The position numbers were made by a program, and so were the translations under genes. Shown piece by piece: positions 11,951 through 19,218 of a stretch of DNA of 19,218 nucleotides. The notes beneath the pieces were generated by a model. That model saw only the letters and a list, made by a program, of their open reading frames with translations, did no database searches and was not told where the DNA came from. Position 1 is the stretch's first letter. Every line of letters begins with the position of its first letter. The DNA comes from an uncultured Eggerthellaceae bacterium (GTDB lineage: Bacteria > Actinomycetota > Coriobacteriia > Coriobacteriales > Eggerthellaceae): the NCBI GenBank assembly GCA_910588205.1, contig CAJUQK010000032.1, positions 1 through 19,218 on the forward strand, read 5' to 3'.

Positions 11951-13909
11951 CTAGGCCCGCTCTTGGATGAGCCCCTTCCGGTAGGCCGCCAGCAACCGCT
12001 CCAGATCGGCTACGCGCTGCTGCAGGCGCAGGCCTGTGTCTGTGTCTGCCACCAACGTACGCTCTTCCACCCGTTCCACCACGCGCCGGGAGGAATGGAT
12101 ATCCAGCTCTTGTTCTACCGCAGCTGCGGCAGATTCCAGCGGCTCATGGGCAGCCAATACGAATCCGTAGGAATTCGAGATGAGCGTATACCCTGCTATC
12201 CCCGTGGTGGGTTGGTAGGCCCGGGAGAACCCGCCGTCAATGGTCAGCACGCGACCACCGCACTTGACCGGGTCTTCGCCGTCCTTCGCCTTGACCGGCA
12301 CATGGCCGCAGATGATGCGGGAGCGGTTGGGATCCATGCCGAAATCCCGGAAGATCACGGCCATGGCCTCCGGGTCATCCGTCAAGGAATAGAACGAGTT
12401 CTTGACCTCTTTGCGCGCCTCCTTATCTGTAATCAGATACAACTCGAAGGTGGCCATCTTGCTCTTGGCAAATTGCGGGGATGAGGGGGAGAGCCACATC
12501 CACCAGAGCAGGTCGCGGCTGCGCTCTCGTTCGGCCTCATCTTCGCTGAAGAAGGCGGCCCGTACGGCGTGGTCCAGCACGTCGTAGAGCGCACGCCCCG
12601 CATAGGGCTTCCCGAATACGTTCGCTTGCTTCAAGCTGCCGTCGTCGTTCAGCGGCACGCAGGCGTGGAACAGCAGGTTGCCGTTGGAGATCTTGTATAA
12701 GCTGCCCGCTTCCAAGAAGATGCGCATGTGCCGTTGCAGCTTCTCCGATCCCATGAACGCCTGACACAGGCGCTCCAGCACGCTCTCTTCCTGGGGCGTG
12801 AGACGATAGGGGTCTGATGGGTCTATGGTTGGGAATACGGTGTCGGTCAGTTCGTAGACGGTGCCATTCACGTCAACGGTGCCGCGTTCGTAGTCTATCC
12901 GGTGCAGCAGTCGTCGGTCGTCCAGTTCGAATTCGGGATGCTCGGCGATCAGCTGGCCCTCCACCTTGAACTGGATCACAGCCATTGCCTTCTGGATCTT
13001 GACCGCCACTTCATATTGGCGGTCAGGCAGATCAGGGTTGCCCTTCAGCCCGAACGCCACGCAGGGGTCATCCGCGTAGGCATCCATGGCGAAAGAGGCC
13101 AGCGGCAGGATGTTGATGCCGTAGGCATCCTCGAGGATGGACAGGTTGCCATAGCGGGCGCAGTTGCGCACCACGTGGGCGATGCATCCCCGCTGCCCCA
13201 AGGCGGCTCCCATCCAGACGATATCGTGATTGCCCCACTGGATGTCGAGGCAGTGATAGTTGGCCAGAGTGTCCATAATGGCGTCGGGCGCGGGCCCGCG
13301 GTCGTAGATGTCCCCCACGATATGCAGGTGGTCCACAGCGAAGCGCTGCACGGCCTGGCAGAGCGCTTCGACGAAGGCACGCCCCCTGCCTGTGTCCAAG
13401 ACGGCCTGGATGATGGTCTGGTGATACTGTTCCCGATTGACGGCGTGGTTGTTCTCGGTGGTCAGCTCCTCAATGGCGTAGGCGAACTCAGGTGGCAATG
13501 CCTTACGCACCTTCGACCGCGTGTACTTGCCCGAGGCCTGCTTCACTACCGTGATGAGCCGCTCGATGGTCTGGCGGATCCAGGCTTCTTCTTCCTGGGA
13601 GCTCATGCCATCCAAGATCAGTTCCATCTTCTCCCGGGGATAGTAGATCACCGTGGCTAGCTGGCGCTTCTCGGCCTCGGTCAGAGAAGGACCGAATGCG
13701 TCTTCTATCTTCAAGCGAACAGAACCGGAGCCGTTCTTGAGCACGTGTGCGAAGGCATCGTATTCGCCATGGATATCCGAGGCGAAGAGCTCCGTACCCT
13801 TCGGCAGGTCCAGTACCGCTGTGAGGTTGATGATCTCAGCTGACGCATCGGCGATAGAGGGGAACTTCTCAGCTAGTAGTTCCAGGTAGCGCAGTTCGTC
13901 TTGGTCCAT
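11951..13909 (-). CDS. fbp: fructose-1,6-bisphosphatase, class III
   Basis: A 652-residue enzyme that hydrolyses fructose 1,6-bisphosphate to fructose 6-phosphate, the committed step of gluconeogenesis. Length is normal for class III (Bacillus Fbp/YydE-type, PF06874), about twice other classes. Calcineurin-like metallophosphatase motifs are intact: FASDIHGEYDAF (43-54), HIVGDIYDRGP (196-206) and IQWGNHDIVWMGA (223-235). The middle holds GNLLFHACVPLND and later ICGHVPVKAKDGEDPVKCGGR and TIDGGFSRAYQPTTGIAGYTL. The C-terminus (about 600-652) is a predicted coiled coil. GGAGGAG lies 4 nt before ATG 13909. A promoter is seen at 13944-13971. Divergent from the PH-domain gene pair. Confidence 0.96.
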   Translation of the reverse strand: MDQDELRYLELLAEKFPSIADASAEIINLTAVLDLPKGTELFASDIHGEYDAFAHVLKNGSGSVRLKIEDAFGPSLTEAEKRQLATVIYYPREKMELILDGMSSQEEEAWIRQTIERLITVVKQASGKYTRSKVRKALPPEFAYAIEELTTENNHAVNREQYHQTIIQAVLDTGRGRAFVEALCQAVQRFAVDHLHIVGDIYDRGPAPDAIMDTLANYHCLDIQWGNHDIVWMGAALGQRGCIAHVVRNCARYGNLSILEDAYGINILPLASFAMDAYADDPCVAFGLKGNPDLPDRQYEVAVKIQKAMAVIQFKVEGQLIAEHPEFELDDRRLLHRIDYERGTVDVNGTVYELTDTVFPTIDPSDPYRLTPQEESVLERLCQAFMGSEKLQRHMRIFLEAGSLYKISNGNLLFHACVPLNDDGSLKQANVFGKPYAGRALYDVLDHAVRAAFFSEDEAERERSRDLLWWMWLSPSSPQFAKSKMATFELYLITDKEARKEVKNSFYSLTDDPEAMAVIFRDFGMDPNRSRIICGHVPVKAKDGEDPVKCGGRVLTIDGGFSRAYQPTTGIAGYTLISNSYGFVLAAHEPLESAAAAVEQELDIHSSRRVVERVEERTLVADTDTGLRLQQRVADLERLLAAYRKGLIQERA

Positions 13910-13943
13910 GGATCTCCTCCGGGCAACAGGTGCGTTTCATCCC

Positions 13944-13971
13944 ATTATGCCTCAAACGAGCAGTGTGCAAA
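13944..13971 (-). promoter_or_regulatory. fbp promoter
   Basis: On the minus strand TTTGCA (13966-13971), a 16-bp spacer and CATAAT (13944-13949), giving a start near 13937 and a leader of about 28 nt containing the fbp ribosome site. Each hexamer is an imperfect match. GTGC-6 nt-GCAC overlaps the -35. Confidence 0.45.
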
Positions 13972-14036
13972 GACGCACGTTCTTGCCAGATATGCTATGT
14001 TGCAGAGGATCGTAAACCGCAGTCCGAAGGATACCT

Positions 14037-14528
14037 ATGCAACCGCTTCCGTCACAACAACTCAATCCCAAGATCAAAGCCGTATGGCGCATCAACGATG
14101 CCATCTGGATCATCGTCTGCTATCTGATCTGCATGGTCCCCTGCGCCATCGTTGCCGCCGCGGAACCGGGTGACAAGTGGCCTCTTCTGCTCATGATCAT
14201 CTTCACGGTGCTCTTCGCTGTACTGCTCATCCTCTTCTTGGTCATCTTGCCGCCGGTTCGCTATGCACGTTGGAGTTATCAGCTCTCAGAGGATTACCTG
14301 GATATCGCCCGGGGCATCTTCTGGCGCAAGCGCTTCATCATCCCGTTCATTCGCGTGCAGAACACTGATTCGCGCCAAGGTCCCATCCTGCGCGCCTTTG
14401 GGCTGTCTTCCGTTACGGTGTCCGATGCTGCTGGCTCCCATGAGATCCCTGGCCTGGACAGTGCTGAGGCAGAAGCGCTTCGGGATAAGGCGGCCGAGCT
14501 CGCCCGTTTGGCAAGGGAAGATGTCTAA
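14037..14528 (+). CDS. bacterial PH-domain membrane protein, YdbS-like
   Basis: A 163-residue protein. Two transmembrane helices (about 21-41 and 48-70) precede a bPH_2 (DUF304) domain at about 72-145. ARWSYQLSEDYLDIARGIFWRKRFIIPFIRVQNTD has the family pattern: a first strand, 'rG.f.rk...iP..riQ.v'. The segment FGLSSVTVSDAAGSHEIPGL completes the domain. Homologous Bacillus YdbS/YdbT pairs have no firmly assigned biochemical role; a role in membrane stress or toxin resistance has been suggested for relatives. GAAGGA (14026-14031) lies 5 nt before ATG. Stop and next start overlap as TAATG, so the pair is translationally coupled. Confidence 0.88.
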   Translation: MQPLPSQQLNPKIKAVWRINDAIWIIVCYLICMVPCAIVAAAEPGDKWPLLLMIIFTVLFAVLLILFLVILPPVRYARWSYQLSEDYLDIARGIFWRKRFIIPFIRVQNTDSRQGPILRAFGLSSVTVSDAAGSHEIPGLDSAEAEALRDKAAELARLAREDV

Positions 14529-16384
14529 TGGAAGAGCAACGTCAACGCGTCCATCACAGCTACATCTGGCTGGGCAGCCTGCGTTCGTTGGGCTGGCTGC
14601 TGTTCGTCTTGATCATAGGATCGTTCTCCTCCCTCGCAAGCCTCTTCGCCACCTTTACGAGTGGGCCTCAGAGCGTTCTGGCTCTGGCTCTCATCCTTGG
14701 GCTGGTCATCGGCGGCGTGATCGTGCTCTTCGGTTTGGTGGTGGGCATCCACGCCTGGGCCTACCGGCATCTTTGGTACGAACTGGGGCCTGAGGAGTTC
14801 AGCCTGTATTCGGGCATCTTCACGAAGAAGCGCATGCATGTGCCCTACGCGAAGATCCAGTCCGTGGACCAGAAGGCCAGCCTCATTCAGCGCATCTTCG
14901 GCGTGTGCAACATTTCCATCGACACGGCGGGTGGTGCAACCAACAACGCAATCCTCGTACCCTATCTCACGAAGCAACAGGCCGATACCTTGCGCCTGAG
15001 CTTGTACACCCGCAAGCAGCAGGCTGCGGCTCCTGCACAGGCCACAACGGAAGTGCCGGTGGCGGCCGCGGCACCAGGAGCGAGCCCTGCGGTCATGGCG
15101 AACGGGACGGCTGGAGCTGCCGTGGCGAATGGAACTGTATCGGCCGCGGCGCCCTCTGCTCCTGTCATCCCTGGCGCATCGGGTGCTCAAGGCAACATCC
15201 TGGATACCGGTGAGGTGGTGTGGGACCAGGTGGGCGGCATCTTCGCGGGGGATATGGTGAACCATGAGCCCGTCTCCTTCGAATATCGGCTTTCCAATAA
15301 GGAGTTGATCCTCACCGGCCTCTCCAACAGCAGCGGCTTCGTGGTGGCCGTGATAGTGGTGCTCGTGGGCCTGGCTCAGCTCATCAGCGGCGCCTTCGAC
15401 ATCTTTCCCGAAAGCGGTGAGCTCATAACCGGAACCCTGGCTACATCTTCGGAGATCTTCGGCTTGGAGGCGGTCATCGCTGTGAGCGCTTTGGCCCTTC
15501 TCGTTGTGGCGCTGGTGGTGTGGCTGCTTTCCGTCCTGAACGCATGCCTGTCCTACGGTGGCTTCCATGCACGGCGGCGCGGGGGCCGGATCGAGATAGA
15601 ACGCGGCCTGCTCCAGCATCAGACCCAAAGCGTCAGCATCGATCGTATCCAGTCAGTGATCGTGAAGCAGACCTTCGTTCGCAAGCTCATGGGCTATTGT
15701 GAGCTCAGTCTGGGCAAGGTGGATGCTGCCAGCCCTGAGGAGCAATCCAATCAGGGAAGATCCTTGGCTCAGAACGGCATCGTGATCCACCCGTTCCTCA
15801 AGAAGGCCAGCGTACAGGAGATCCTGGACGGCCTGGTACCAGAATTCGCTGACATTCCCACCGACGAGCAAAAGCTGGCGAAGGCAGCCCTGCGCCGGGG
15901 CCTGATTCGGCGCTGCCTTTGGCAGGGCGGCGGCTTCTGGATCCTGGTGGTAGCGGTGCTGTTGCTGGCAGGGGTATCCTTCGCCCAGAGCGAAGGCATC
16001 TTCAGTGCCACGGTAGAGGATCTGATGGCCGTGTATTACCTGACCATAGCAGCCTACCTGCTGATAGGCCTGGGCGTGTTGCTCTTGGTGCTCGATGCGG
16101 TGCGCACGGTGCTCTGGTACAGGGAATCCAGCTTCGCGGTGAACCGGCGTTTCATGCGCCTCGCGAACGGTGGGCTTTCTACGGAGAGCATCACGTTCCC
16201 CCGGGTGAAGATCCAGTACGGATTTACGAAGGCGAATCCGCTGCAGCGGAGGGCGAAGACAGCCACGATCAATGCTTGCACAGCAGCGGGTGTGGGAGGG
16301 AGCACCGCTTCTCTCGTGGATGTTACGGAAGCGGCCGCATCTACGTGGCTGGAGTGGCTCAAGCCACGTAGGCCTCAGGGGTAG
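14528..16384 (+). CDS. triple bacterial PH-domain membrane protein, YdbT-like
   Basis: A 618-residue polytopic protein with three bPH_2 domains, each after a pair of helices. Helices lie near 17-43 and 50-78, then PH1 (about 80-160, LYSGIFTKKRMHVPYAKIQSVD). Helices near 268-292 and 312-340 precede PH2 (about 342-430, IERGLLQHQTQSVSIDRIQSV). Helices near 466-486 and 500-528 precede PH3 (about 530-608, LANGGLSTESITFPRVKIQYG). Each repeats the 'rGll......vp..riQ.v' signature. Between PH1 and the second helix pair is a linker of about 58 residues (165-222) of almost only Ala, Pro, Gly, Val, Thr and Asn, containing MANGT and VANGT, absent from Bacillus YdbT as I know it. It forms a unit with the upstream PH gene through TAATG. 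The long antisense frame is a shadow. Confidence 0.87.
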   Translation: MEEQRQRVHHSYIWLGSLRSLGWLLFVLIIGSFSSLASLFATFTSGPQSVLALALILGLVIGGVIVLFGLVVGIHAWAYRHLWYELGPEEFSLYSGIFTKKRMHVPYAKIQSVDQKASLIQRIFGVCNISIDTAGGATNNAILVPYLTKQQADTLRLSLYTRKQQAAAPAQATTEVPVAAAAPGASPAVMANGTAGAAVANGTVSAAAPSAPVIPGASGAQGNILDTGEVVWDQVGGIFAGDMVNHEPVSFEYRLSNKELILTGLSNSSGFVVAVIVVLVGLAQLISGAFDIFPESGELITGTLATSSEIFGLEAVIAVSALALLVVALVVWLLSVLNACLSYGGFHARRRGGRIEIERGLLQHQTQSVSIDRIQSVIVKQTFVRKLMGYCELSLGKVDAASPEEQSNQGRSLAQNGIVIHPFLKKASVQEILDGLVPEFADIPTDEQKLAKAALRRGLIRRCLWQGGGFWILVVAVLLLAGVSFAQSEGIFSATVEDLMAVYYLTIAAYLLIGLGVLLLVLDAVRTVLWYRESSFAVNRRFMRLANGGLSTESITFPRVKIQYGFTKANPLQRRAKTATINACTAAGVGGSTASLVDVTEAAASTWLEWLKPRRPQG

Positions 16385-16511
16385 CGGCACCGACGTTCTC
16401 GTTCGCTCTAGGCACTCTTACAGTGATGCTTGACCTTGGTTCTAGTGGCCAAGCTTGAGCATCTTCCGATGCGCTTCCGCTATCATGTTCCTGCTCATGG
16501 AGGGAGGCGCG

Positions 16512-18863
16512 ATGGATGAGATCGAAGGGTTGCTCAAGGCCTGCAAGGTCTTGTTCGACTACAGTCTGCAAGCGGTGGGCGTTGCCCATGTCTTGGTAGA
16601 CGACCAGGGCGAACCCTACGATTTCCATTACGAATACCTCAACCAATCCATGGCGAATATCAGCGGCGCCTCCATCACGGATCTGGTGGGCATCAATGCC
16701 TATGAGTATTGGGGCAATGATGATATGAGCTGGCTGAACCATTTCGCAGATGCGGCATTCCTGGGTAAGGCTAGCGAATTCGAGACCGTGGCCATTCTCT
16801 TCGAGCAGTTCCATCACGTTTATGTGACACCCTTTGCGCCGGGGTACTGCACCTTCGTGATCCAAGATGTCACCGAATGGCTGGATAAGGATCCAGCCAT
16901 GGATGATGATCTTGCCGTGGGTCTGTTCTACTTGGATCTACGCACCCTGCATTTGATGCTCTCTTCTCGCACTCAAGAGCGCTATGGCTTCGAGAAGCGC
17001 TACATCCCGGTGGACACGTTCGCGAACCGCCTCTTCCAACCCGAAGAGGCTGCGCTCATCCAGGGGCAGGCGGAACGGTTGCCCCATGAGGTGCGCAACA
17101 TCCACTTCGAAGGGCAAGCTAAGGATGGGCGCTGGTTGCGGCTCAACTCAAGCCCCATCGTCCAGTCTGAGCGTTTCGTGTCCTGCTTGATCGAGGATGT
17201 GACCGGTCTCAAGGAAGCCGAGGAGCGCAGTGCTCATCGAATGGATGTCATCGAAAGCCTCACCCGCGAGAACTTCGCGCTCTTCGTGGTCGATATGGTC
17301 TCCGGCCAGGTGGATATCTATTGCCAAGCCGAAGACATGCTGGGGGAGGGTTTCGTTCGCTCTCTGGTGGATGACAGCTATGGCGAAGAACGGGAGCGTT
17401 ATCTTCGTACGGTGGTGGCTCCGGATGACTACGACCAGGTGTCCGTGGCCATCAGCCGAGAGGGGCTCGAGGCATTCTTCGCATCGGGCGAGCCGGAATC
17501 CACGGTCACATTCCGTCGGATCCTCAACGACGAGGAGAATCACGTAGAGGTTCGCATCCTGAGCCTTTCGGGGCGTCCCCGCACAGCGGTGTTGGCCGTA
17601 CGGAACATCCATGCAGAGATACAGGAGCAGCTCCGGCAGAAGCGCGCGCTGCAGAAGGCCCTTGAGCTAGCCCAGCATGCCAGCGCAGCAAAATCAACCT
17701 TCCTCACGAATATGTCCCATGATTTCCGCACCCCCATGAACTCCATCGTTGGCTTCACCGATCTTGCGCTGGAGCACACAGACGCTCCTGCTCGCATGGA
17801 GGATTATCTGCGGAAGATCAAACGTTCGAGCAACCATCTCCTGACTCTCATCAATGATGTCTTGGATGTGAGCCGCATCGAGAGCGGAGCCATCAGCCTT
17901 GAAGAGGAAGAGTTGGACTTGGGTGAGCTTGCCCAGGAAATGGAAGACATCTTCTCGGGAGAAGCCGTGCGCAAGACCATCGGCTTCACTGTTGATGTTT
18001 CATCGCTTCGCCAGAGGAAGGTGGTGGCTGACCGGCAGCACATCGGTCAGATCCTGGTGAATCTCATAGGCAACGCGTTCAAATTCACGGGCGAAGGCGG
18101 TTCTGTTTCTGTCACATTCGACGAGTTCAATGAGGCTCAGGCGAACTATGGAGCTCATGTGCCGGATGGCTATGGACGGTTCGAGTTCATCGTTGCTGAT
18201 ACGGGCTGCGGTATGGTGCCGGAATTTCTCGAGCGCCTCTTTGTTCCCTATGAGCGGGATGGCTTGGGAGAGGTCAACGCCACCGAGGGAACAGGCTTGG
18301 GGATGCCCATCACCAAGAATCTGGTCGAGCTTTTGGGAGGGGACATCGAAGTCAAGAGCGAGGTAGGGAAGGGGAGCGAATTCGTGGTCACGCTGCCCTT
18401 GCGCCTGGCAGCAGCGGGGAGCGAGCAGGACGCATCTGGCAACCAAGCTTCTCCGCATCCCACAGAGGCTTCCGCTTCTGATTTCTCAGGCAAGCGTGCG
18501 CTCGTGGTAGACGACGATGACCTTTCTCGGGAGATCACCCAGGAGATCCTCCAGAGGGCAGGCTTCGCGGTAGATGAGGCCACTGATGGTGCTGAAGCCG
18601 TAGACAAGGTGCTGGCATCGGACCCCTCTCCTTACGATGTGGTGTTGATGGATATGCGCATGCCAAAGATGAGCGGAGATGAGGCGGCTCAGATCATCCA
18701 TGCTGCAGACCGAGAAGACCTCAAACAGCTGCCCATCATCGCGCTCACAGCAGATGCTTTCGAAGAGGGCCGCAAGCGCAGTCATCGAGCTGGTATGGTC
18801 GCTCACATCACGAAGCCATTCAAGCGCAAGGAACTACTCGACCTCCTAGCCCAGTTCGTGTGA
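16512..18863 (+). CDS. soluble hybrid sensor histidine kinase with C-terminal receiver
   Basis: A 783-residue protein with no transmembrane segment or signal peptide. Residues about 10-125, 130-235 and 250-375 look like successive PAS-type sensor regions (the second ends in CLIEDVTGLKEAEER, a PAS/PAC exit). A coiled linker (about 376-395) leads to the HisKA box NMSHDFRTPMNSIVGFTDLA with phospho-acceptor H403. The HATPase domain has NLIGNAFKFT (N box), VADTGCGM (G1) and GTGLGMPITKNLVELLGG (G2). After a Ser/Pro/Ala linker the receiver domain (about 657-783) has the acidic DDDD pocket, phospho-acceptor D714 in VLMDMRMPKMSG and K768 in ITKPF. No output domain or response-regulator gene is adjacent. 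GGGAGG sits 4 nt before ATG 16512; an upstream in-frame TTG at 16455 is less likely. Signal unknown, cytosolic. Confidence 0.92.
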   Translation: MDEIEGLLKACKVLFDYSLQAVGVAHVLVDDQGEPYDFHYEYLNQSMANISGASITDLVGINAYEYWGNDDMSWLNHFADAAFLGKASEFETVAILFEQFHHVYVTPFAPGYCTFVIQDVTEWLDKDPAMDDDLAVGLFYLDLRTLHLMLSSRTQERYGFEKRYIPVDTFANRLFQPEEAALIQGQAERLPHEVRNIHFEGQAKDGRWLRLNSSPIVQSERFVSCLIEDVTGLKEAEERSAHRMDVIESLTRENFALFVVDMVSGQVDIYCQAEDMLGEGFVRSLVDDSYGEERERYLRTVVAPDDYDQVSVAISREGLEAFFASGEPESTVTFRRILNDEENHVEVRILSLSGRPRTAVLAVRNIHAEIQEQLRQKRALQKALELAQHASAAKSTFLTNMSHDFRTPMNSIVGFTDLALEHTDAPARMEDYLRKIKRSSNHLLTLINDVLDVSRIESGAISLEEEELDLGELAQEMEDIFSGEAVRKTIGFTVDVSSLRQRKVVADRQHIGQILVNLIGNAFKFTGEGGSVSVTFDEFNEAQANYGAHVPDGYGRFEFIVADTGCGMVPEFLERLFVPYERDGLGEVNATEGTGLGMPITKNLVELLGGDIEVKSEVGKGSEFVVTLPLRLAAAGSEQDASGNQASPHPTEASASDFSGKRALVVDDDDLSREITQEILQRAGFAVDEATDGAEAVDKVLASDPSPYDVVLMDMRMPKMSGDEAAQIIHAADREDLKQLPIIALTADAFEEGRKRSHRAGMVAHITKPFKRKELLDLLAQFV

Positions 18864-18886
18864 ACCGATCGCGTTCGACCCTTTTT
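18862..18886 (+). terminator. weak terminator after the histidine kinase, perhaps a decayed REP
   Basis: GAAC (18862-18865) pairs with GTTC (18873-18876) around CGATCGC, and CCCTTTTT follows. The stem is short. The minus-strand reading GGGTCGAAC then GATCGGTTC has the same left arm as the hairpin at 64-83, so it may be a degraded GTAG hairpin lacking its CTAC. Confidence 0.35.
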
Positions 18887-18940
18887 ATGACAGGGGACGG
18901 TCCAAATGTCATATGCGTGATCCTGGGACGTTCCTAAACT

Positions 18941-19165
18941 CACGTGTTTTGCGCGGAAGGATGTGCGGCGCACGGGGATCATCTGCCAAGCAACGTATAA
19001 CCGCCGCCTAACTATTCCCGCTGCTGACGCAGCGGGGTTAAGGGTTGTGGCCGGAACGGGAATGTATGGTTTTCTGGGGTGCGACGGGTTCGGGCCGAGC
19101 CAGCTCGGCCCCTACGGATCGTGCGCCGGGCTCCCATCGGGTGGACCTTACCTGTCCGGTTGCTC
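18941..19165 (+). repeat. composite dispersed repeat, copy C
   Basis: Collinear with 5191-5405: CGTGTTTTGCGCG, ATGTGCGGCGCA (18961-18972), CCGCCGCCTAACTA, hairpin CCCGCTGC-TGAC-GCAGCGGG (19017-19036), GGTTGTG, TGGTTTTCTGGGG, GTAG hairpin (19092-19115), then CTCCCATCGGGTGGACC. The spacing from ATGTGCGGCGCA to the end of the hairpin is 75-76 bp in both copies. The second GTAG hairpin seen in the other clusters is absent here. The rest of 18864-19218 holds no gene. Confidence 0.7.
19092..19115 (-). repeat. REP-like hairpin, GTAG on minus strand (copy 8)
   Basis: Perfect palindrome GGGCCGAGC-CA-GCTCGGCCC plus CTAC, identical to 292-315. Flanks GGGTTC before and GGATCGTGCGCC after match copies 1 and 2. 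It has no GTAG partner in the remaining 100 bp, so it is a singlet. Confidence 0.8.
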
Positions 19166-19196
19166 GAGGCTCCTATAGTCGTCAAGCCCTCTTTTT
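19166..19196 (+). terminator. possible terminator-like hairpin at window end
   Basis: GAGGCT (19166-19171) can pair with AGCC-C-TC (19185-19191) with one bulge, followed by TTTTT. No upstream gene on this strand is close enough to explain it except the kinase gene 300 bp away. Confidence 0.25.
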
Positions 19197-19218
19197 GTAA
19201 GGTTCTCTATGCTTCCCG

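Noticed and set aside
12902..13660. 252-codon plus-strand ORF opposite fbp.
   Set aside because: Antisense to conserved metallophosphatase motifs; composition artefact of high GC.
14525..15628. 367-codon minus-strand ORF opposite the triple PH-domain gene.
   Set aside because: His/Glu-rich shadow of membrane-protein codons; the plus strand has three recognisable PH domains and a coupled start.

Overview
The window looks like chromosomal DNA of a fairly high-GC Gram-positive bacterium. Gene content (class III fructose-1,6-bisphosphatase, a DUF1292 protein, a UvrX-type Y-family polymerase with a YolD-like partner, a paired set of bacterial PH-domain membrane proteins, a soluble hybrid histidine kinase with a SHDFRTP box) and strong AGGAGG-type ribosome sites fit a Coriobacteriia/Eggerthellaceae-like actinobacterium. 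That placement is an inference from gene content and base composition, not a database result. No prophage, CRISPR array, rRNA or tRNA was recognised.

Layout. 1-430: gene-free, packed with palindromic repeats. 551-841: small Ala/Lys/Glu-rich LEA-like protein, then a terminator. 1156-1524: YvlD/phage-holin-4-type membrane protein. 1567-3297: large polytopic GT-C-like (DUF6020-type) membrane protein whose 3' end overlaps a convergent short YolD-like ORF (3150-3419, minus). That ORF is translationally coupled to a Y-family DNA polymerase gene (3416-4942, minus). 4943-5578: gene-free; holds a 117-bp inverted repeat, a hairpin cluster and a second copy of the composite palindromic repeat. 5579-6676: CDF metal exporter, converging on an SSS-family sodium/solute symporter (6701-8338, minus). 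8522-10565: galE, a DUF1292 gene and a YQQ-rich two-TM protein, likely one operon. 10620-13909, minus: CPA2-type antiporter downstream of fbp. 14037-16384: a coupled pair of PH-domain membrane proteins (YdbS/YdbT-like). 16512-18863: hybrid sensor kinase. 18864-19218: another copy of the composite repeat.

Most genes are housekeeping: central carbon metabolism (fbp, galE), ion and metal balance (CDF, SSS, CPA2), envelope functions (PH pair, DUF6020-type protein) and damage tolerance (Y-family polymerase). The least ordinary content is the intergenic DNA. Eight GTAG-anchored hairpins (GTAG, then GGG-N6-2 nt-N6'-CCC) lie in three clusters. Six form inverted pairs or sit next to them, and the arm sequences change from copy to copy while staying complementary. 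This is the architecture of REP/REPIN elements mobilised by Y1 (RAYT) transposases. They sit inside a larger conserved composite unit seen complete or partial at about 1-430, 5191-5490 and 18941-19165. Second in interest is the Y-family polymerase gene: it appears leaderless, with a near-consensus Gram-positive LexA box across its start codon.
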